Assembly (NCBI RefSeq): GCF_040436345.1
Contig: NC_133216.1
Coordinates: 13,348,110 to 13,412,109, forward strand
Source of the DNA: Pagrus major
Taxonomy: Eukaryota > Chordata > Actinopteri > Spariformes > Sparidae
Reading direction: 5' to 3'
DNA length: 64,000 bases
The translations under genes were made by a program, and so were the position numbers. Shown here in pieces: positions 13,109 to 25,690 of the stretch. Position 1 is the stretch's first letter, and every line of letters begins with the position of its first letter. Under the pieces are notes generated by a model. That model saw only the letters and a program-made list of their open reading frames with translations. It did no database searches and was not told where the DNA came from.

Positions 13109-14334
13109 GTGCTTGTGTGTCTGTGTGAGCATGTGTGAGTGCGTGGTGTTGTGTGTTTTGCGGAGGTGTGTGTGTGTATGTGTCGGGTGGGTGTAACCAA
13201 GTGACTCAGAGCCACATCACTGACTTGTGGCCGCAATATATCAGGGTGTTTGGAATTTATCACTGTATTGGCTTGTGTGTGGATAGGTGTGTGTGTGTGT
13301 GTGTGTGTGTAAGAGTGTAAGGGAAAGGTGTTGATTGAACAGCAGCCTGCAGCCTGCCCTCAAAAGCACCCATGATGGATCTGTGCTGCTCTAAGTGTTA
13401 ATGTTTAGCTCCAGCTTCTATAAATATTTATCAATTCGTTCATAGAGTCAAAGCGACGCACTACAGATGCTTGGAATATGGAATTTTGATTTTAGAGCTG
13501 GCAAGTCACCGACTCGTTCCCAAAAAAGGTCCTGCAGTTGTTTTCCAGGATGACACTGACTTGGGGACACGATGCAGTGTTCCCCAAGTGTCTCAGAGCA
13601 GGTTGTATTGTGATAATCCAGAATGCAGATGGAGTCTAAAACTACAGGAAGTGAGAGTATTTTTCTCTGGAAAAAAGCTTCCTCTGAAGAGTTACGCTCT
13701 GTCAGGAAATATTTGTTTTCATTTGCCTCACTCAGAGCACATACTGGAGGTCAGCTTCAGATTTTCTTGCTCATGGACCTTCAATAGCTCAACAGCTTTC
13801 AAAGATATGCCACACAACATCTACTACTGTAGTAGCAGTAAAAGATATTTAACCTATGCAAAACTAGCAATATCACAATGTGGAAATACTCCATTATGAC
13901 CAGAAATGTTTCCAAAAAATTCTAAATTATACTTTAGATAATAAAATAAAAAAAAACATACTTCCAGCACAGTGTACTTTCTATTTACAGGTTTTTTTGG
14001 CTACTTGGCAGCAGTGAAAACAAGCTGTAAACATAACATTGACACGTGATCACCCTATAAAGTTGTTATGGTGAACTTAGTTGCCAATTTACACATCCAG
14101 CAGACTCGGAGCCATATTCCTGTTAATTTGGAGTCGTATTTCTGGTGACCTGGCAAATAAAAGTCCATTTTTTACTCCCCTTTTACGTCTGATTTGGTGT
14201 CCACCACCCCCTGAGTAAAATATCTGGCTCTTTAGCTGCCAAATGCGGCATTATGTTCACCAGCCAGCAACAAACTTTGTCTGTCTGCCCTTTGGTGCGA
14301 GATCGTTTGGATCAAATTTTATTTATTTATTTTC

Positions 14335-14493
14335 TAATTATTTTTGGGTGCTTTTTTTCTTTTAATTGACAGGACAGCTGAAGCGATGTCAGAAAAGTGG
14401 GACGAGGGGCTGGGAATGACATGCAGCAAAGGACCACAGGTCGGGTTCGTACCCCTTGGGCGCATGCTCTACCAACTGAGCTACTGGGGCACT
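14335..14493 (-). mobile_element. tRNA-derived SINE
   Basis: On the minus strand it starts GTGCCCCAGTAGCTCAGTTGG, with an A box TAGCTCAGTTGG and a B-box-like GGTACGAACCC. It continues with GTCCTTTGCTGCATGTCATT, the body of a very common percomorph SINE, and ends near CAGCTGTCCTGTCAATTAAA and an AAAAAGC...CCAAAAATAATT tail. The tRNA-like head cannot be a functional tRNA: the acceptor and anticodon arms do not fold properly. Confidence 0.85.
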
Positions 14494-14689
14494 CCCTAAA
14501 TTGATTTTCAGAGCTATTTCACAAGAAAAACTGCTGAAAGTGGTGCTGATGAGAGCAGTGAGAGGGAACTAACACAGTAAAGTTGCGGCCAGAAAAACAA
14601 AAACAATGAACCAAAAGTTGTTAAAATGATGCCTTCAAATGTGGTCATTACGTTACCAGCTTTCAATCTTGCAAAATTGCTCGCCTCGG

Positions 14690-15047
14690 TGTCTTATTTC
14701 CAACTTATGGAAACAGTACAAAAATAGTTTGAAAACCTAAAAAAACGCCAGAAAAAAAGCAAAATATGGCTCGATACAGCTTGTCCAGGCGTAATCCAAG
14801 TCTTTAAAATCTACTTTGGATCTCGAGGCTTCAAGACAATTGGATTATGCCGGACGAGCCGTATGGAGCCATTTTAGGTTTTAAAACAAGTCCCCTTCTA
14901 CTTCAGTTGTTTGGGAGAACGCTGCAACGCTCTTTTGTTGTGAAGCTCCAGAGATGTTTTGTGGACTACGAAACTTCACCTGCCTATCCATCAGCATGGG
15001 GGTGATAGATTATGATTGAAAAGTTCATCTTTGGGTGAACTTGTCCC
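14690..15047 (-). mobile_element. Foldback-type teleost repeat (internal hairpin)
   Basis: Read on the minus strand it begins GACAAGTTCACCCAAAGATG and CACCCCCATGCTGATGG. It then contains imperfect inverted segments GGCTCGTCCGGCATAATCCAA and GCTTGTCCAGGCGTAATCCAA around GCCTCGAGATCC. The start resembles TTAAAGGAATAGTTCACTC at 40062, which also leads to a CACCCACATGCTGATG block, so both belong to one broad teleost repeat group. Confidence 0.65.
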
Positions 15048-15089
15048 ACCTAACCACCATGTTGTAACCAAGAGTTGACAAGTTCTTTT

Positions 15090-15486
15090 TACAGGTAGCA
15101 ATAGCACCTGTGACTAATATAGAAGTATTGAGTACAGCAAAAAGTACCAACTATGGAGGCAGTGTGGTCTCTGTCAGTGTCCAAGTATTATTAAATATAT
15201 TATATAATTGGAGTATTATTTTTGCATTAACATATATGCAGCATTCTGATGTTGCAGCTGGCCATAACTGAGCGAATTCAAGCAAGATTACATACGGTTT
15301 TAATTTATTGTACAACAGGGCCTTCTATTTTAAATGCTCATTGTTTTAAAATATGAATCTGCAAAGTGCTGGTTCCCCCGAGACATAGTCAAGCAGAAGT
15401 GCAAAGTAGTATAAAATGGAAATAACAAGTACTTCAGAATCACGCCTGAGTACAGTACTTGAGCATATGTACTTTCCACCGGCGGG
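15090..15486. mobile_element. Percomorph MITE-like repeat ending ACTTTCCACC
   Basis: It contains GCATTAACATATATGCAGCATTCTGATGTTGCAGCTGG, AATCTGCAAAGT, AGTATAAAATGGAAATA and GAGTACAGTACTTGAGCATATGTACTTTCCACC. These are, in order, hallmarks of an abundant percomorph repeat rich in AAGTA motifs, whose canonical end is TACTTTCCACCACTG. Diverged and non-coding. Confidence 0.7.
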
Positions 15487-18210
15487 CTTCTAGTCCAAAG
15501 GGAAAGACAGTGGCAGTGATGAAGAGACAAGGCACAGTGAAAGGTTCTGGACTTGCAGATAATTGCTGCAATTGCAGATAATTTAATGCACACTAAGGTT
15601 CCTGCTCACTGCTCTGCTGATGTCTGTGTACGCGGCAGAGAATTAAAAGGACTTTTGAGGCACTACTTTCTCACTCGAGCCAGTGTCCCTCACATCCTCC
15701 CTCGTTCTGATCATCAAACTGGGGCCACGGATATATGAACATGTGTCCCTTGTGTTCCAGATCATTAAAGACAGGAGTGAGGGCAGAGAAAAAAAATGGA
15801 GAAAGAGAACAAAGACAGGAGGAGCTAAAGTTGGAGGAGATCTGGATCCATATATCATCTTTGATCCACGCTGCTAAGCAAAGCCAGAGCTGGACCGAGA
15901 GCAAAAGAATATCTACTGGAGAACCTCAAGGATCTTACCAAATGGAAAATCCAGCAGGGCGACCCGGAGTGACTCGGTGAGGTTTTCAGCATTCAGAACA
16001 GACCTCTGCTCTATTGTTGAGTATCTAAGGTCAAATCATTAAACAGATGATCTTCAAACAACAGGAGCTATTTCTGGATGTTGAAACCACATGACCTTGC
16101 AGAACCTCTGTGTCTTTCTTCTTCTTCTTCGACTGAACAGCTCTGAGTTCTGGTACCAACATATTCTGGGGGCTCCAAGGGGAAAAAATGTTTGAGTCTG
16201 TCAACACAGAGATCTATAACAGAGCAGTGGTTGGATATATATGAATTAGCATTGTTCAAAAACCTCCAAATACAGAAACTCACCACTGAAATAACTGTGG
16301 TATGACCTCTTCTTCTTATAACTAGAGACAGACATACATCCTTCTGCTTCTCCTTTCTTCTCTTACTTACAGTATCTCTCAGCTTCATCTAAAACACACT
16401 CTCAAGAACACCATATATACCCAGAGGACTACAGTATATACATACATGTATATACCTTCAACAGGCGGCTTCAAGTCTCCCGAACACCAACGCTGAATTA
16501 TTACTGTGCGTGGGCAGAGATATAGATGCTACTGTCACATAGGTGTCTGGTGGATAATTCTATCAGGCGACAACACAGATAGTGAAGGGTGGGGGGGGCC
16601 TTAATGAAAGGAATCATAAGAATAATAAAAAAAGAGGAGCTTCTCCATTTTGAGTTTTGACAGGTGGATTTCTGCAGGGGAAGTGCAGATAGAAGCTGTG
16701 CTCTGTCAGAGCTAAATGGAGACAAACTGAATATTCAAAAGATTTTTTTTTTTTTTTTGTCTGATCTGCATTATGGCTTTTTTGCATTTTATATCCCGAG
16801 CCGCAAAAGCTCTTTGCATAGTCTGTTACAGGGCTTCTGCATAAACAACTTCCCACATCCACATAATAAACCCTGTCAGAAGGTGCAAGACCCACAAGTA
16901 AAACAGGCCCAAAGCTCCTGTGAGACTTTAAGGGTAATATAAATAAAATTACCCTGAGCTGTGTAATATTAAGATAACACAACCCGTGTTATTTAGTTGT
17001 TTTCTTTTCCTCAGGGATCTCTATGACTGACATTCAAATTATATCCATTTGGAATAAAGGTTTTAACTTAGACTCTCACTCTGTGTGCTCATTTTGACCT
17101 TCTGTTGTGTCTCCACATGACAGCATTGAAACACCATTTCACAATGAGGTCCCAGGGTGGAGGAGTGAAATTTCCCATTCAAGTCTTAGGGCAGTAAAGT
17201 TTAAGAGTCCCTGCCCTGAGCTGCTGCAATCGTGCTTTCCAGCCTGTCTGTGTCTCTGGTGCAACAGATATGGTCACAAGCCTCAGTGGCCGTTAAACCA
17301 CCAAATGACCCGTAATGGAGAAGCCACGTTTTTACCCGCCAATCAGCTCACACAACGTCTCTTCTAGACGCAAAAACAAGCTTAGGTTATTTAAGTAGTA
17401 AAAGTCTCATGGGACAAACATCTCAGTATATTTAATTTTAATTACTAAGAGCTTTGGAAGTTTAATCCTCATCAGTGGTCATCGACATGAAAGTGTCACT
17501 TAAAATGCATCACTGTGTCGTGAGTTGTTTCTGACTGGGCACATCAGGCTTATATTTGAAATCACACAATTTGTTTCACTACAGCGTTACATGAAGCATA
17601 TCAGACAAAATCATGCAACATTAACTCGCAATTAAACCTTTAAAATCAAACTTCCCTCATTCCTGTTATAATCTCTAACTATTCTATAACATGAATATTC
17701 TGGACCTGTGCCTGATGTACTGAAAAAGGTAAACAGGCTTTTCAGAATGACAAAAAGATTACTGTGCTGTTTCCTGAAAGTTACAGTGTGCACCAGCTCT
17801 CCCGCTTGCAAAAACCTGCCCAGAATATTCAAATTAGCTACAGCTGAACCGTATCTGCAAGCTGGAAGCAAAAAAAAAAAACAAAAGAAAGAACAAAGCC
17901 AGCGGCAGACATAAACTAACAGATATTTCACATGCTTATCAGCCATTTCTAATCTCTTCAGGAAATACCCTAAAAAAAATCCCACACTTCTTACTTGGAA
18001 AGTACAAAAAAAAATACAACAGCAGCATCACCAGCAACAGGCAGGGAAGTTGTCAGAATCATAACATGTCAAATATTAATGACACCCTGTCGTCTCTATA
18101 GAGCAACTCTCCCTGCTCCTCCTCTCAAGAGGCAGCAACAGACAGACGGATGAACACATCATCCTGTAAACCCAGTCGCTGTCCGCACGGTCAGAGAAAA
18201 GCCGTCTTAC

Positions 18211-18480
18211 CTGCCTGGTCGTCTGTGTGTTTCTCTCGCACTCGGTCTGGGTGTACGAGGTGTGTGTGCGCTCACACACAATCCCTCCGAACAGGAACTG
18301 ATGAATCTGCACGACTTCAGCCCTGCAGCGTGCAGTGCATTATGGGGTTTCAGTCTCTCTCTCTCTCTCTCTCTCTCTCCCTCTCTCTCTGTCTCTGTTT
18401 CTCTCTCTCTCTCTCTTCCTCTCTCCGTTGGCACAGTGTTAGAGGGGGATGTCCTCGCCTCCTGTCTGGAGAGAGGAGGG
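18211..18480 (-). other. Candidate minus-strand first exon/promoter
   Basis: On the minus strand a CpG-containing GAGA-rich stretch is followed by GCACTGCACGCTGCAGGGC and ends CGACCAGGCAG|GTAAGAC, a strong donor at 18210. The local CpG density is higher than in the surroundings. No ATG-initiated frame of interest crosses it, so it would be noncoding 5' UTR. Unproven. Confidence 0.25.
18350..18425. repeat. (TC)n microsatellite, interrupted
   Basis: Several TC runs separated by single-base interruptions. On the minus strand this is GAGA-repeat sequence next to the candidate first exon. Confidence 0.93.
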
Positions 18481-19761
18481 TGAACTCACACACGCGCTGT
18501 GTCCTCACACGCGCATACACACAATGCAGAAGAAGCCTCATGATGACAACCGCCGCGGCTCCGGTTGCCCTGGCAACAGCATCCCCCCTCCTTCCCCTCT
18601 CTTTCTCGCTCTTGTAGCTCTTCATGCTCTCCATCAGTGTACTCTGTTTAAATAGTGAAAAAGAGTGGAGCAAAAAAAAAAAAAACAACATTTCACAAAC
18701 TGCACTCATTCTACTCGCATCCACTTCCTCTATTGAACGTTTACTTTGAGCCTGAGCTAACCAGCTAACAGCTTAGAGGAACGACTCTTGTGGTCATGTG
18801 ATCACTAACTGTTGCTTCTGCCTTCTGAGATAAAGAGAGGGTGGTGTGTAGAGACAGACTCAGATACAGTGTGTCTGTGTGGACGCACATGCTCTCTGTG
18901 CATGCTTCTGTGTGTTTGTGTGTGTGTGTGTGTGCGCGTGGGTTGATGTGGTGGTTCCTGGAAGCAGGCTATAGTTCCTGTTTGTGGTTTCTTTCCTTTT
19001 CTCCATTGCTCCTGCCAGTGCACTGAGGCCTGCAGCCTTTTGATAACACACATTTCAGTCACATTACCAACAAGGGAAGTACAACCGGACTGACCAATCA
19101 AATAAATGGGTTGTGCGTATGGAGGCAGATAGATTCACAGAAAGACTGACTGTGCCCTCAGGTGTAATTATTTCAATTTGTCATCATTATTCACCTCGCT
19201 GGAGGTTGGTTTTCACTGTTACATAGTGGGCTGATTCAGAATGATAACAGATCAAGAAATGGAGGAAGAAAAAGTACAGCGAGACAAGATAGAGACCGGA
19301 TAAGAGCTGTAAAGGAGACAGAATGATGGTGATGTAGAAAAGGAGACGAGACCTCCTCTCCACTGTCTTTCATGGCTGCAGAGTGGGTGGCTGTCCTTCA
19401 GGGCCTGTAAATCAGCAGCTCACAGCTGAGTCCTGCAGTGCAACCATGGCACTGGTAACCCCTGACGCTCAATCTTTCAACATCTCCCGCAGCTGTCATC
19501 CCTCTCTCTTCCTCTCTGTGTCTTGGTCGTGTATCACCCAATTTTGCTCCCAACCCCACCCAACAAGCATCTTCTTGACTACATGTCTATTGCACATCCA
19601 TATCCAGATGGTTTCTGAATCCTAGGTTGAATTGCTACTTTTATTGAGTACCGTTCTTATTGTTTTATTTATTTGCCTTATTGTCAATTCATAAACCTTT
19701 ACCTTTTAACATTGTTGATTTTCACTTAACATGCATTTTACCTTTATTGCTATCTCCTCGT

Positions 19762-20120
19762 TTTCTCTGAAGATTTTAGTTATTTACCACCTTGTTTCTC
19801 TGAAGATTTTAGTTATTTACCACCTTGTTTCTTTGATGAGTTTAGTTGTTTACCTCCTTGTTTCTTTGATGACTTCAGTTGTTTACCTCTTAGTTTTCTT
19901 TGATGATTTTGGTTGTTTACCTCCTAGTTTCTTTGATGATTTCAGTTGTTTACCTTAGTTTTCTTTGATGATTTTAGTTGTTTACCTCCTTGTTTCTTTG
20001 ATGATTTTAGTTGTTTACCTCCTAGTTTCTTTGATGATTTCAGTTGTTTACCTCTTAGTTTTCCTTGATGATCGTAGTTGTTTACCTCCTAGTTCCATGA
20101 TTTTTGTTGTGTACCTTCGA
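19762..20120. repeat. 36-bp minisatellite, about 10 units
   Basis: Tandem units approximating TTTCTTTGATGATTTTAGTTGTTTACCTCCTAG run for about 360 bp. The first two units (TTTCTCTGAAGATTTTAGTTATTTACCACCTTG) and the last (TTCCATGATTTTTGTTGTGTACC) are diverged variants. As the unit is near 36 bp, an artificial 12-residue hydrophobic repeat appears in one frame; it is not a gene. Confidence 0.92.
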
Positions 20121-21536
20121 GCTTTCTTCTTTCTCTGTTTGCTTATTGTATGCCTCTGCCTTGGCACCTTTGGATTTAAATAAGTAAAAATGAAATTAAA
20201 TGAAGGATGAGCAATACCGCAATGCCGCTGCAGCAAGAAAGAACCAGAGAACTCAGACCAGTAAAGAAAAAAAACACTACATCTCCCACAGTTCAGTTCT
20301 CTGTCTTTCTAGTAGCCATGGGAACAGGTAGGAACTGGGATTCACTGCGCATTGATTGTTGAAATTCTTGCGAGGATGATTTAATCAGCGAGCCTGGCAA
20401 AGGAAGGGAAAGGGAGCAGAGTAAGGTATAGACGAGGTGGGAGGCAACAGATGGTAACAAGTGTGAATGTGCGAGGATACGTGCGCATCTTTGTCCATGC
20501 TGGTTGCCCATTCATACTAGCTGCTCTAGTTTATTCTTTAGGTCTGCGAAGAATGTGCCACTGCCTCTCGAAGGAGAATATATCTGAATAAGGCGGCATT
20601 ATCCTCGAACACTCAGGCTCTGTGTAATGAAGGGTCCTCAAGTTTGAGGGACACTGAATAACCTGCTCAGATTTGAAAGCCGGGGTGATTAGTCTGCTCT
20701 TTGGGACTAATGGCGGCAGCAGGTGTCCACAGGCTGCGTGTGCCACATCTATTCATTAGAGACATTAACACTAACCACTGGCACACATACACACACACAG
20801 AGCTCACTGCTCATTGGAACTATTCATTAACAACATCGCAGCCCCCCTTAAGCGTAATGACCATTGATTAGGTTTCTGCATAATGATGGTGGTGGAACTG
20901 CTGCTGTAATTATTACAACCCTCAGACTTCTGTTCACCTGGGTTTGGATTTTTTAGACCATTCCTGTATTGTAGGTATTGTGTCTCCTTGTAATGTGTAG
21001 TCCTACATTCTGGATTGTGTGTGTATGTTACAAGAGTGTAAGTCTTGAGTCATATTCACATTATATCAGAAAAAAAAACTAGGCGGGTAACTAAACTATT
21101 GGTAAATATTTATATGCAAATATTTGCAAATGTTATCACATCAATCTGTTCTGATTACAGAGCATGATCTCTAAATTATTAAAATGCTTAATCGACAGAG
21201 AAATGCATCCTTCAAAATTCAAATGAGCCGTCAGGATTTCCTTAAGGTTGCAATCCCCCCAGCACGGCAGCGGTTGAAAAAACACCAGTGAAGGCGATGC
21301 TCAAATACGGTGAATGGTGCTTGCTCAGGCCTGTGGGGGCTAACCAATCAGAGTAGACTGGCCTTTTTGAGAGGGGGGTCTTAAAGAGAGTATGAGAAAA
21401 ATAGAATAAAATAAAAATATATGTTTTTTTTAACATTAAAGCATGTTAACATAACCTTTACCTTTAACAGTTTTACCTTCACCTTTAACAGTGAAAGCAG
21501 TTGTTGCATCACTATAGAGCAAATAATGCCATATTT
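20121..21536. other. No gene; possible conserved regulatory stretch near 20.75-20.93 kb
   Basis: Segment 20750-20930 is dense in homeodomain-like cores (ATTCATTAGAG, ATTCATTAAC, CATTGATTAGG, CATAATGATGG, GTAATTATTAC). Conservation cannot be tested here. Confidence 0.4.
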
Positions 21537-21990
21537 CCTTGATATGGAAAAGCTTGGCTCGACCTAACTCACTTGGAACTTTGGCTTTTAACTGGCTTCA
21601 GTTGTGGATAGTACCTGGTACCTGCATGGTATATTTTTTGGGTATCATTTCTGTTGAGGTTCCAAGCAAGCTGAGCTGATAATAACCTGTGGAGTCAAAA
21701 AACTGCAGACCATTGACTGGTCAGAGAGAATCATAACTAGAATCATCACCTGTGTGACATGGACATCCTGCACACCGCCAGCAAATTGGGACCGCAATTG
21801 TTACTGACTCCACCACACCCGGGTCACATCTGTTTGAATTGTCTGGTCACCTCTGTTTGGTGGCAGATGAACAGATCTCAACAGAAAGGGATGTGTATGT
21901 GTCATGTTGAAGATGATGTCAGGGTAATTGCACTTGGCGTCACTGTGACAAGAAGTCGAGCTGTGCCGAGCCGCGCTTTACCAATGCGAC
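21537..21990. mobile_element. MITE with GGCTCGAC-type ends
   Basis: The left part reads TGGAAAAGCTTGGCTCGAC...GGATAGTACCTGGTACCTG...GAGGTTCCAAGCAAGCTGAGC...CTGCAGACCATTGACTGGTCAGAGAGAATC. The right part reads GTCGAGCTGTGCCGAGCCGCGCTTTACCA, the inverted counterpart of the left end. This is a recognisable percomorph non-autonomous DNA element, diverged. Confidence 0.65.
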
Positions 21991-24589
21991 ACAACATGAT
22001 GCTGTTATGCTGCCCAATAAAATCTTTTTTGTTTGGTCTCTTTTGTTTGATAATTTATTATTATACAGGTATTTTCTGAAGAACTCTTTAATATTTTATC
22101 CCCCATCATTATTCTCAGCGCAACCACTAGCCTTTAGCAATTTGCTCTGCTTGCAAAGGTCAGAGCAGCTTGGGGTCATGGTTCAACAACTTTGGGCACA
22201 GTGTTTTTCTGAATATACTTCTGCATGCTTATTCCCAGCATCCACAATTATGGAGGTGGGACACAGAAAAGTTTTTAGGCATAATGTGAATACATCTTTT
22301 TAGAAAATGTGTTTTGTATTTTTATTTTTGTAATATGATCCTCTAACAGCTATTGGGGGATGCAAAAACTATTGGAATAGAAGGATAGATACTGTACAGT
22401 ATGACATAAGCAAAGGGAATGCTCTGCTGCAGTGGATATCATTAGTTTTCTGTTCATGATCTCACATAAGCAGATAGGTATTCTGAAAAGTCTGAAAGCT
22501 TCAGTTGAGGAATTTCCCATTATCTCATTTGGCTTGTGGACAAAATATTTCTCAAGGCTCCGCTTGATGATGCAAGCAGAGTAACTACATCACAAGTGTT
22601 TAACAGTGATCTCCTAAACAGCGTACATGCATGTCAAACCTGGGATCCTGCGTTTAATCTGTAAATAGCAGAACTACAGTGTTAAAGGCTAGACTTCCAG
22701 TGGCTGGTGTAAGTCTGAACAGACTTTTCAAATGCATCTGCATCTGACAGCTAAATAATATTTACCCATTTATTTTTAAACACATCTTCCCTCAGCTCCA
22801 TCAGAGAGACAGGGTGGGGATGGGTGAGAGGTTCGATGTCTGTCTCTGTTATAATCAGTCTGTTCCCGCAGAGAGGGACTCACACCAAACAGAATGGGCA
22901 AGCATGGCAGTGTTGAATTCTTTCTAATATTCCTTCACATGCATCCCCTCCGTGTCATCTCAACAGGCCGTTGCAAAGTAATATTAGTAATGCATACTGC
23001 TATGCCCTGATCAAGGTTACATCACCTCTTTGTTCATGGTATGTGGACAGATATTAATAAAACATGTAATTTTGCTTAATCCATGCAGCAACCAATAAGA
23101 ACGCCATAACCTTTTAAAGAAGAGGCCTGCACAAACAAGAATCCAGTAATCTGGTTGCTGCTGCGGCATGAATGCCAAAATGTTGTTGTCACCCTTAAAT
23201 TAAAAGTTGTTGGCGTCTGTGGCTGAGAGACTCCCACCGCACAACACCAATGAAATGCCAAGTAGAGCTTCTGTAAGTCGTAGAAGCAAACAGCAACAAC
23301 TCTCAAGAGTTTGGCAAGAGTCAGAACATGCTGATCAACAGAGAGTGTGGCAGTAACCCCTCCCAAATGAACAACACATACAAGAAAGCCCTTAATGTGA
23401 AGTTGGGAGTAAAATGAGTTCACTGAAATCATAGTACCCTAGAAGAGCTCTCACTTTTGAAGGGTAAAATGTGGCCAGGATTTTAGTTTACAACGTTCAA
23501 AAAATGAACTGACACATCAAAAGAATGTGAAGAAACATGTGAGTTGATGTTATGGCAAAGACTTCTATGTACTGTGTCGCAGAGAGTCTACTGAAGTTAG
23601 CATGCTAACCAGCTAGCCCGCCAACCAGTCCTGTTTCATAATACCTCTTTGCACTGCAAGATAGTCAGATAACCTCCTTAGTTTCAGCTGGAAGATATAT
23701 GCAAATGGAAAGCTCTCTTAGTGTAATAAAGGAACAAACTGAACTTACAAGATGTCAACAAAGGAAATATTCTTACATCTATTTTCCTACCAAACAGAAA
23801 AACACAATCGCACACCCTCTGAATTCAGGTTTCTCTCTTTTACGAACTACTTTTACTACTAAAGCGATTTTAATTGCCTTGTTAACACATCATGAAACAC
23901 ACATTCAAACTCAAAATAGTAAACAAAATAAAACTCACCAAAACAGTCTTGGTTTGTCTTGTCTGTGAAAGTATTCTGACTCCAGATGCTGTTTTTGCCA
24001 CATGCTGATGCTAATTTAACTCTTTATTCTCCTGTTGTGAAGCCTCTCCTGTCCCTGCCTGCCGTGTTTTCTCATCCACAGTCGTAGTCCTGGTCAGAGC
24101 CGCTGTAAATCACCTCCATACTTAGCCCCTGTCTTCAAACTGAGCTCCACTGGTCATGGAGACATTTTCAGTCCCAGTTCGGTGTCCAGCCATGTTCACC
24201 CTCAAGCTGCCAAGCCCATTTGAGGTGAGCCTGTGGTGATTTCCCTGTGACCCAAGATCTCTGTCTAGGCAGGGTCACTGGCTCAACAGCTAACAGAGCT
24301 AATTAGCTAATGATAGCTAGCTACAGCCAAGGATGGCTAGCAGAGAGCAGCAGTTGTCGGGAACTCTGGTGCTACCCCCTTTGTTTTTGGAGCTACGTTC
24401 AAACTCTGGCCATATTTTACAAATTATACCTTTAACTTAACTTTAACTTACTTTTAATTAAAATGCAAAAGCTGACCATTATGTTAAATCCAATGTAAAT
24501 AACAATAAGTGCAATAAATGTCCTTAGAAATAAGAACTGGATATCCTACACAAACAATGTTGAGTGCTACAATACTAATGCTTATTAGA

Positions 24590-25025
24590 GGTGTAGACGT
24601 ACCAAGCTGTTTCCAGGTATAGTCTGAAACAGCCCGGTCACCAGAATAAAATGGTGGTGTTGAACTTTAATGATAATAATAAATATGTTAAATGTATAAA
24701 TGTTATACGTATCATATCAACATTTCTACAGTAAATGTCATATTATATTCGGACTACATATATGTGAGCTGACTTTGTTTTCAGACGGTAATGGTGGTGA
24801 CATGACTGCAAGGCTGCAAGAGAACACTGTTCGAGAGTGCTTTTCAGCCAACATGAGCTTTTCCTGACCCTAATCAAGTGTTTTTTGAAAACCTAACCAG
24901 ACCGTAAGCACAGCAGTATCACAACGCAAATTGGACGTTTAAACAAAATTCTGGCAATTGGGTTGTCTGAAAAAGTGGGTTTTCAACCTGGAGGAGAGCC
25001 TTGACCCACGGTTTGGGTAACCAAA
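24590..25025. mobile_element. Probable DNA-element remnant with AACCCTAAC-type motif
   Basis: It contains GCCCGGTCACCAGAATAAA, GACGGTAATGGTGGTGACATGACTGCAAGGCTGCAAGAG and TTTTCAGCCAACATGAGCTTTTCCTGACCCTAATCAAGTGTTTTTTG...CCTAACCAGA. The last part parallels 3281-3345 (TTTTCCTAACCCTAACCAAGGGGTTTTTGTGACTAAACC), which suggests two copies of one family. Confidence 0.45.
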
Positions 25026-25650
25026 CAGCAATGTAACGAAAAGGCTCTAAGTATAATAATTTGTTAACAATACAATCAGAATTGAGCATTCAATAGACAT
25101 CATATTACACACATTTATTCCAGTTATAAACTATTCAATCAAATATGCTTTCCGTCCTCTGGCTGTCAGCTTGACAACCAGTTCAGCGCTGCTGCCCCTG
25201 ACTGAGTTCCACAGATGAATGCCACTCTATTGTTGGGACAATAATGTGAAGTGTTGAAAAGTGTTGGAGAGAAAAAAAAATCCTTTTTAACGCCACTCAG
25301 AAGTGAATGGTGCAATGTAGCTGCAACCTTGTCTGTAGCAGTGTCTTGCAGGGGCGCATAATGCAACATATACTGTATGCTTACAGCCAAACCAGAGTGT
25401 ATGCTATAGGTACAGACAGTTACCTAACGATGCAGTGAAAAGGGCTTGTACTGTGCATAGAAAGAGTTCAATATCTCGTTCAAAAACCTATGAATACGGA
25501 TAATGAAATGAGCTAGAACACTTTGCATATGAATCTGCAGTGGGTCGGGCTCCGTACGTGGGAGAGATGTTGACATTTCTGATAACATAGGTTACTCTGG
25601 GGTTTGATCCAAATACCTGACCCTGCCTAGAGGAGAGTCAGAGTGCTGAG

Positions 25651-25655
<5 letters not shown>

Positions 25656-25688
<33 letters not shown>
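25656..25688. repeat. (CA)n microsatellite
   Basis: About 16 CA units. Confidence 0.95.

Positions 25689-25690
<2 letters not shown>

Larger units (their letters stand above)
10299..14334. other. No proven gene; microsatellite-rich with candidate exons
   Basis: It contains the GT/CA repeats, the polypyrimidine tract, the CArG box and the two candidate exons listed separately. Another GT run is at 13286-13311. A 142-codon open frame at 13471-13899 has no recognisable domain and no ATG start. From about 14040 to the SINE the sequence looks like older mobile-element DNA. Confidence 0.55.
15487..19761. other. No proven gene
   Basis: Segment 15762-15977 is bounded by GTGTTCCAG and GACTCG|GTGAGG on the plus strand and could be a noncoding exon, but nothing more supports it. 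The candidate minus-strand first exon is at 18211-18480, and a GT run lies at 18908-18937. The rest is unremarkable. Confidence 0.5.

Noticed and set aside
13471..13899. 142-codon open frame
   Set aside because: Begins at a non-ATG codon, with no family resemblance and no flanking exon structure.
14421..14493. tRNA gene on the minus strand
   Set aside because: A and B boxes are present, but the arms do not fold as a tRNA and the sequence continues into the SINE body.
19762..20120. CRISPR-like array
   Set aside because: The 36-bp units are directly contiguous with no unique spacers, in a vertebrate genome; it is a minisatellite.
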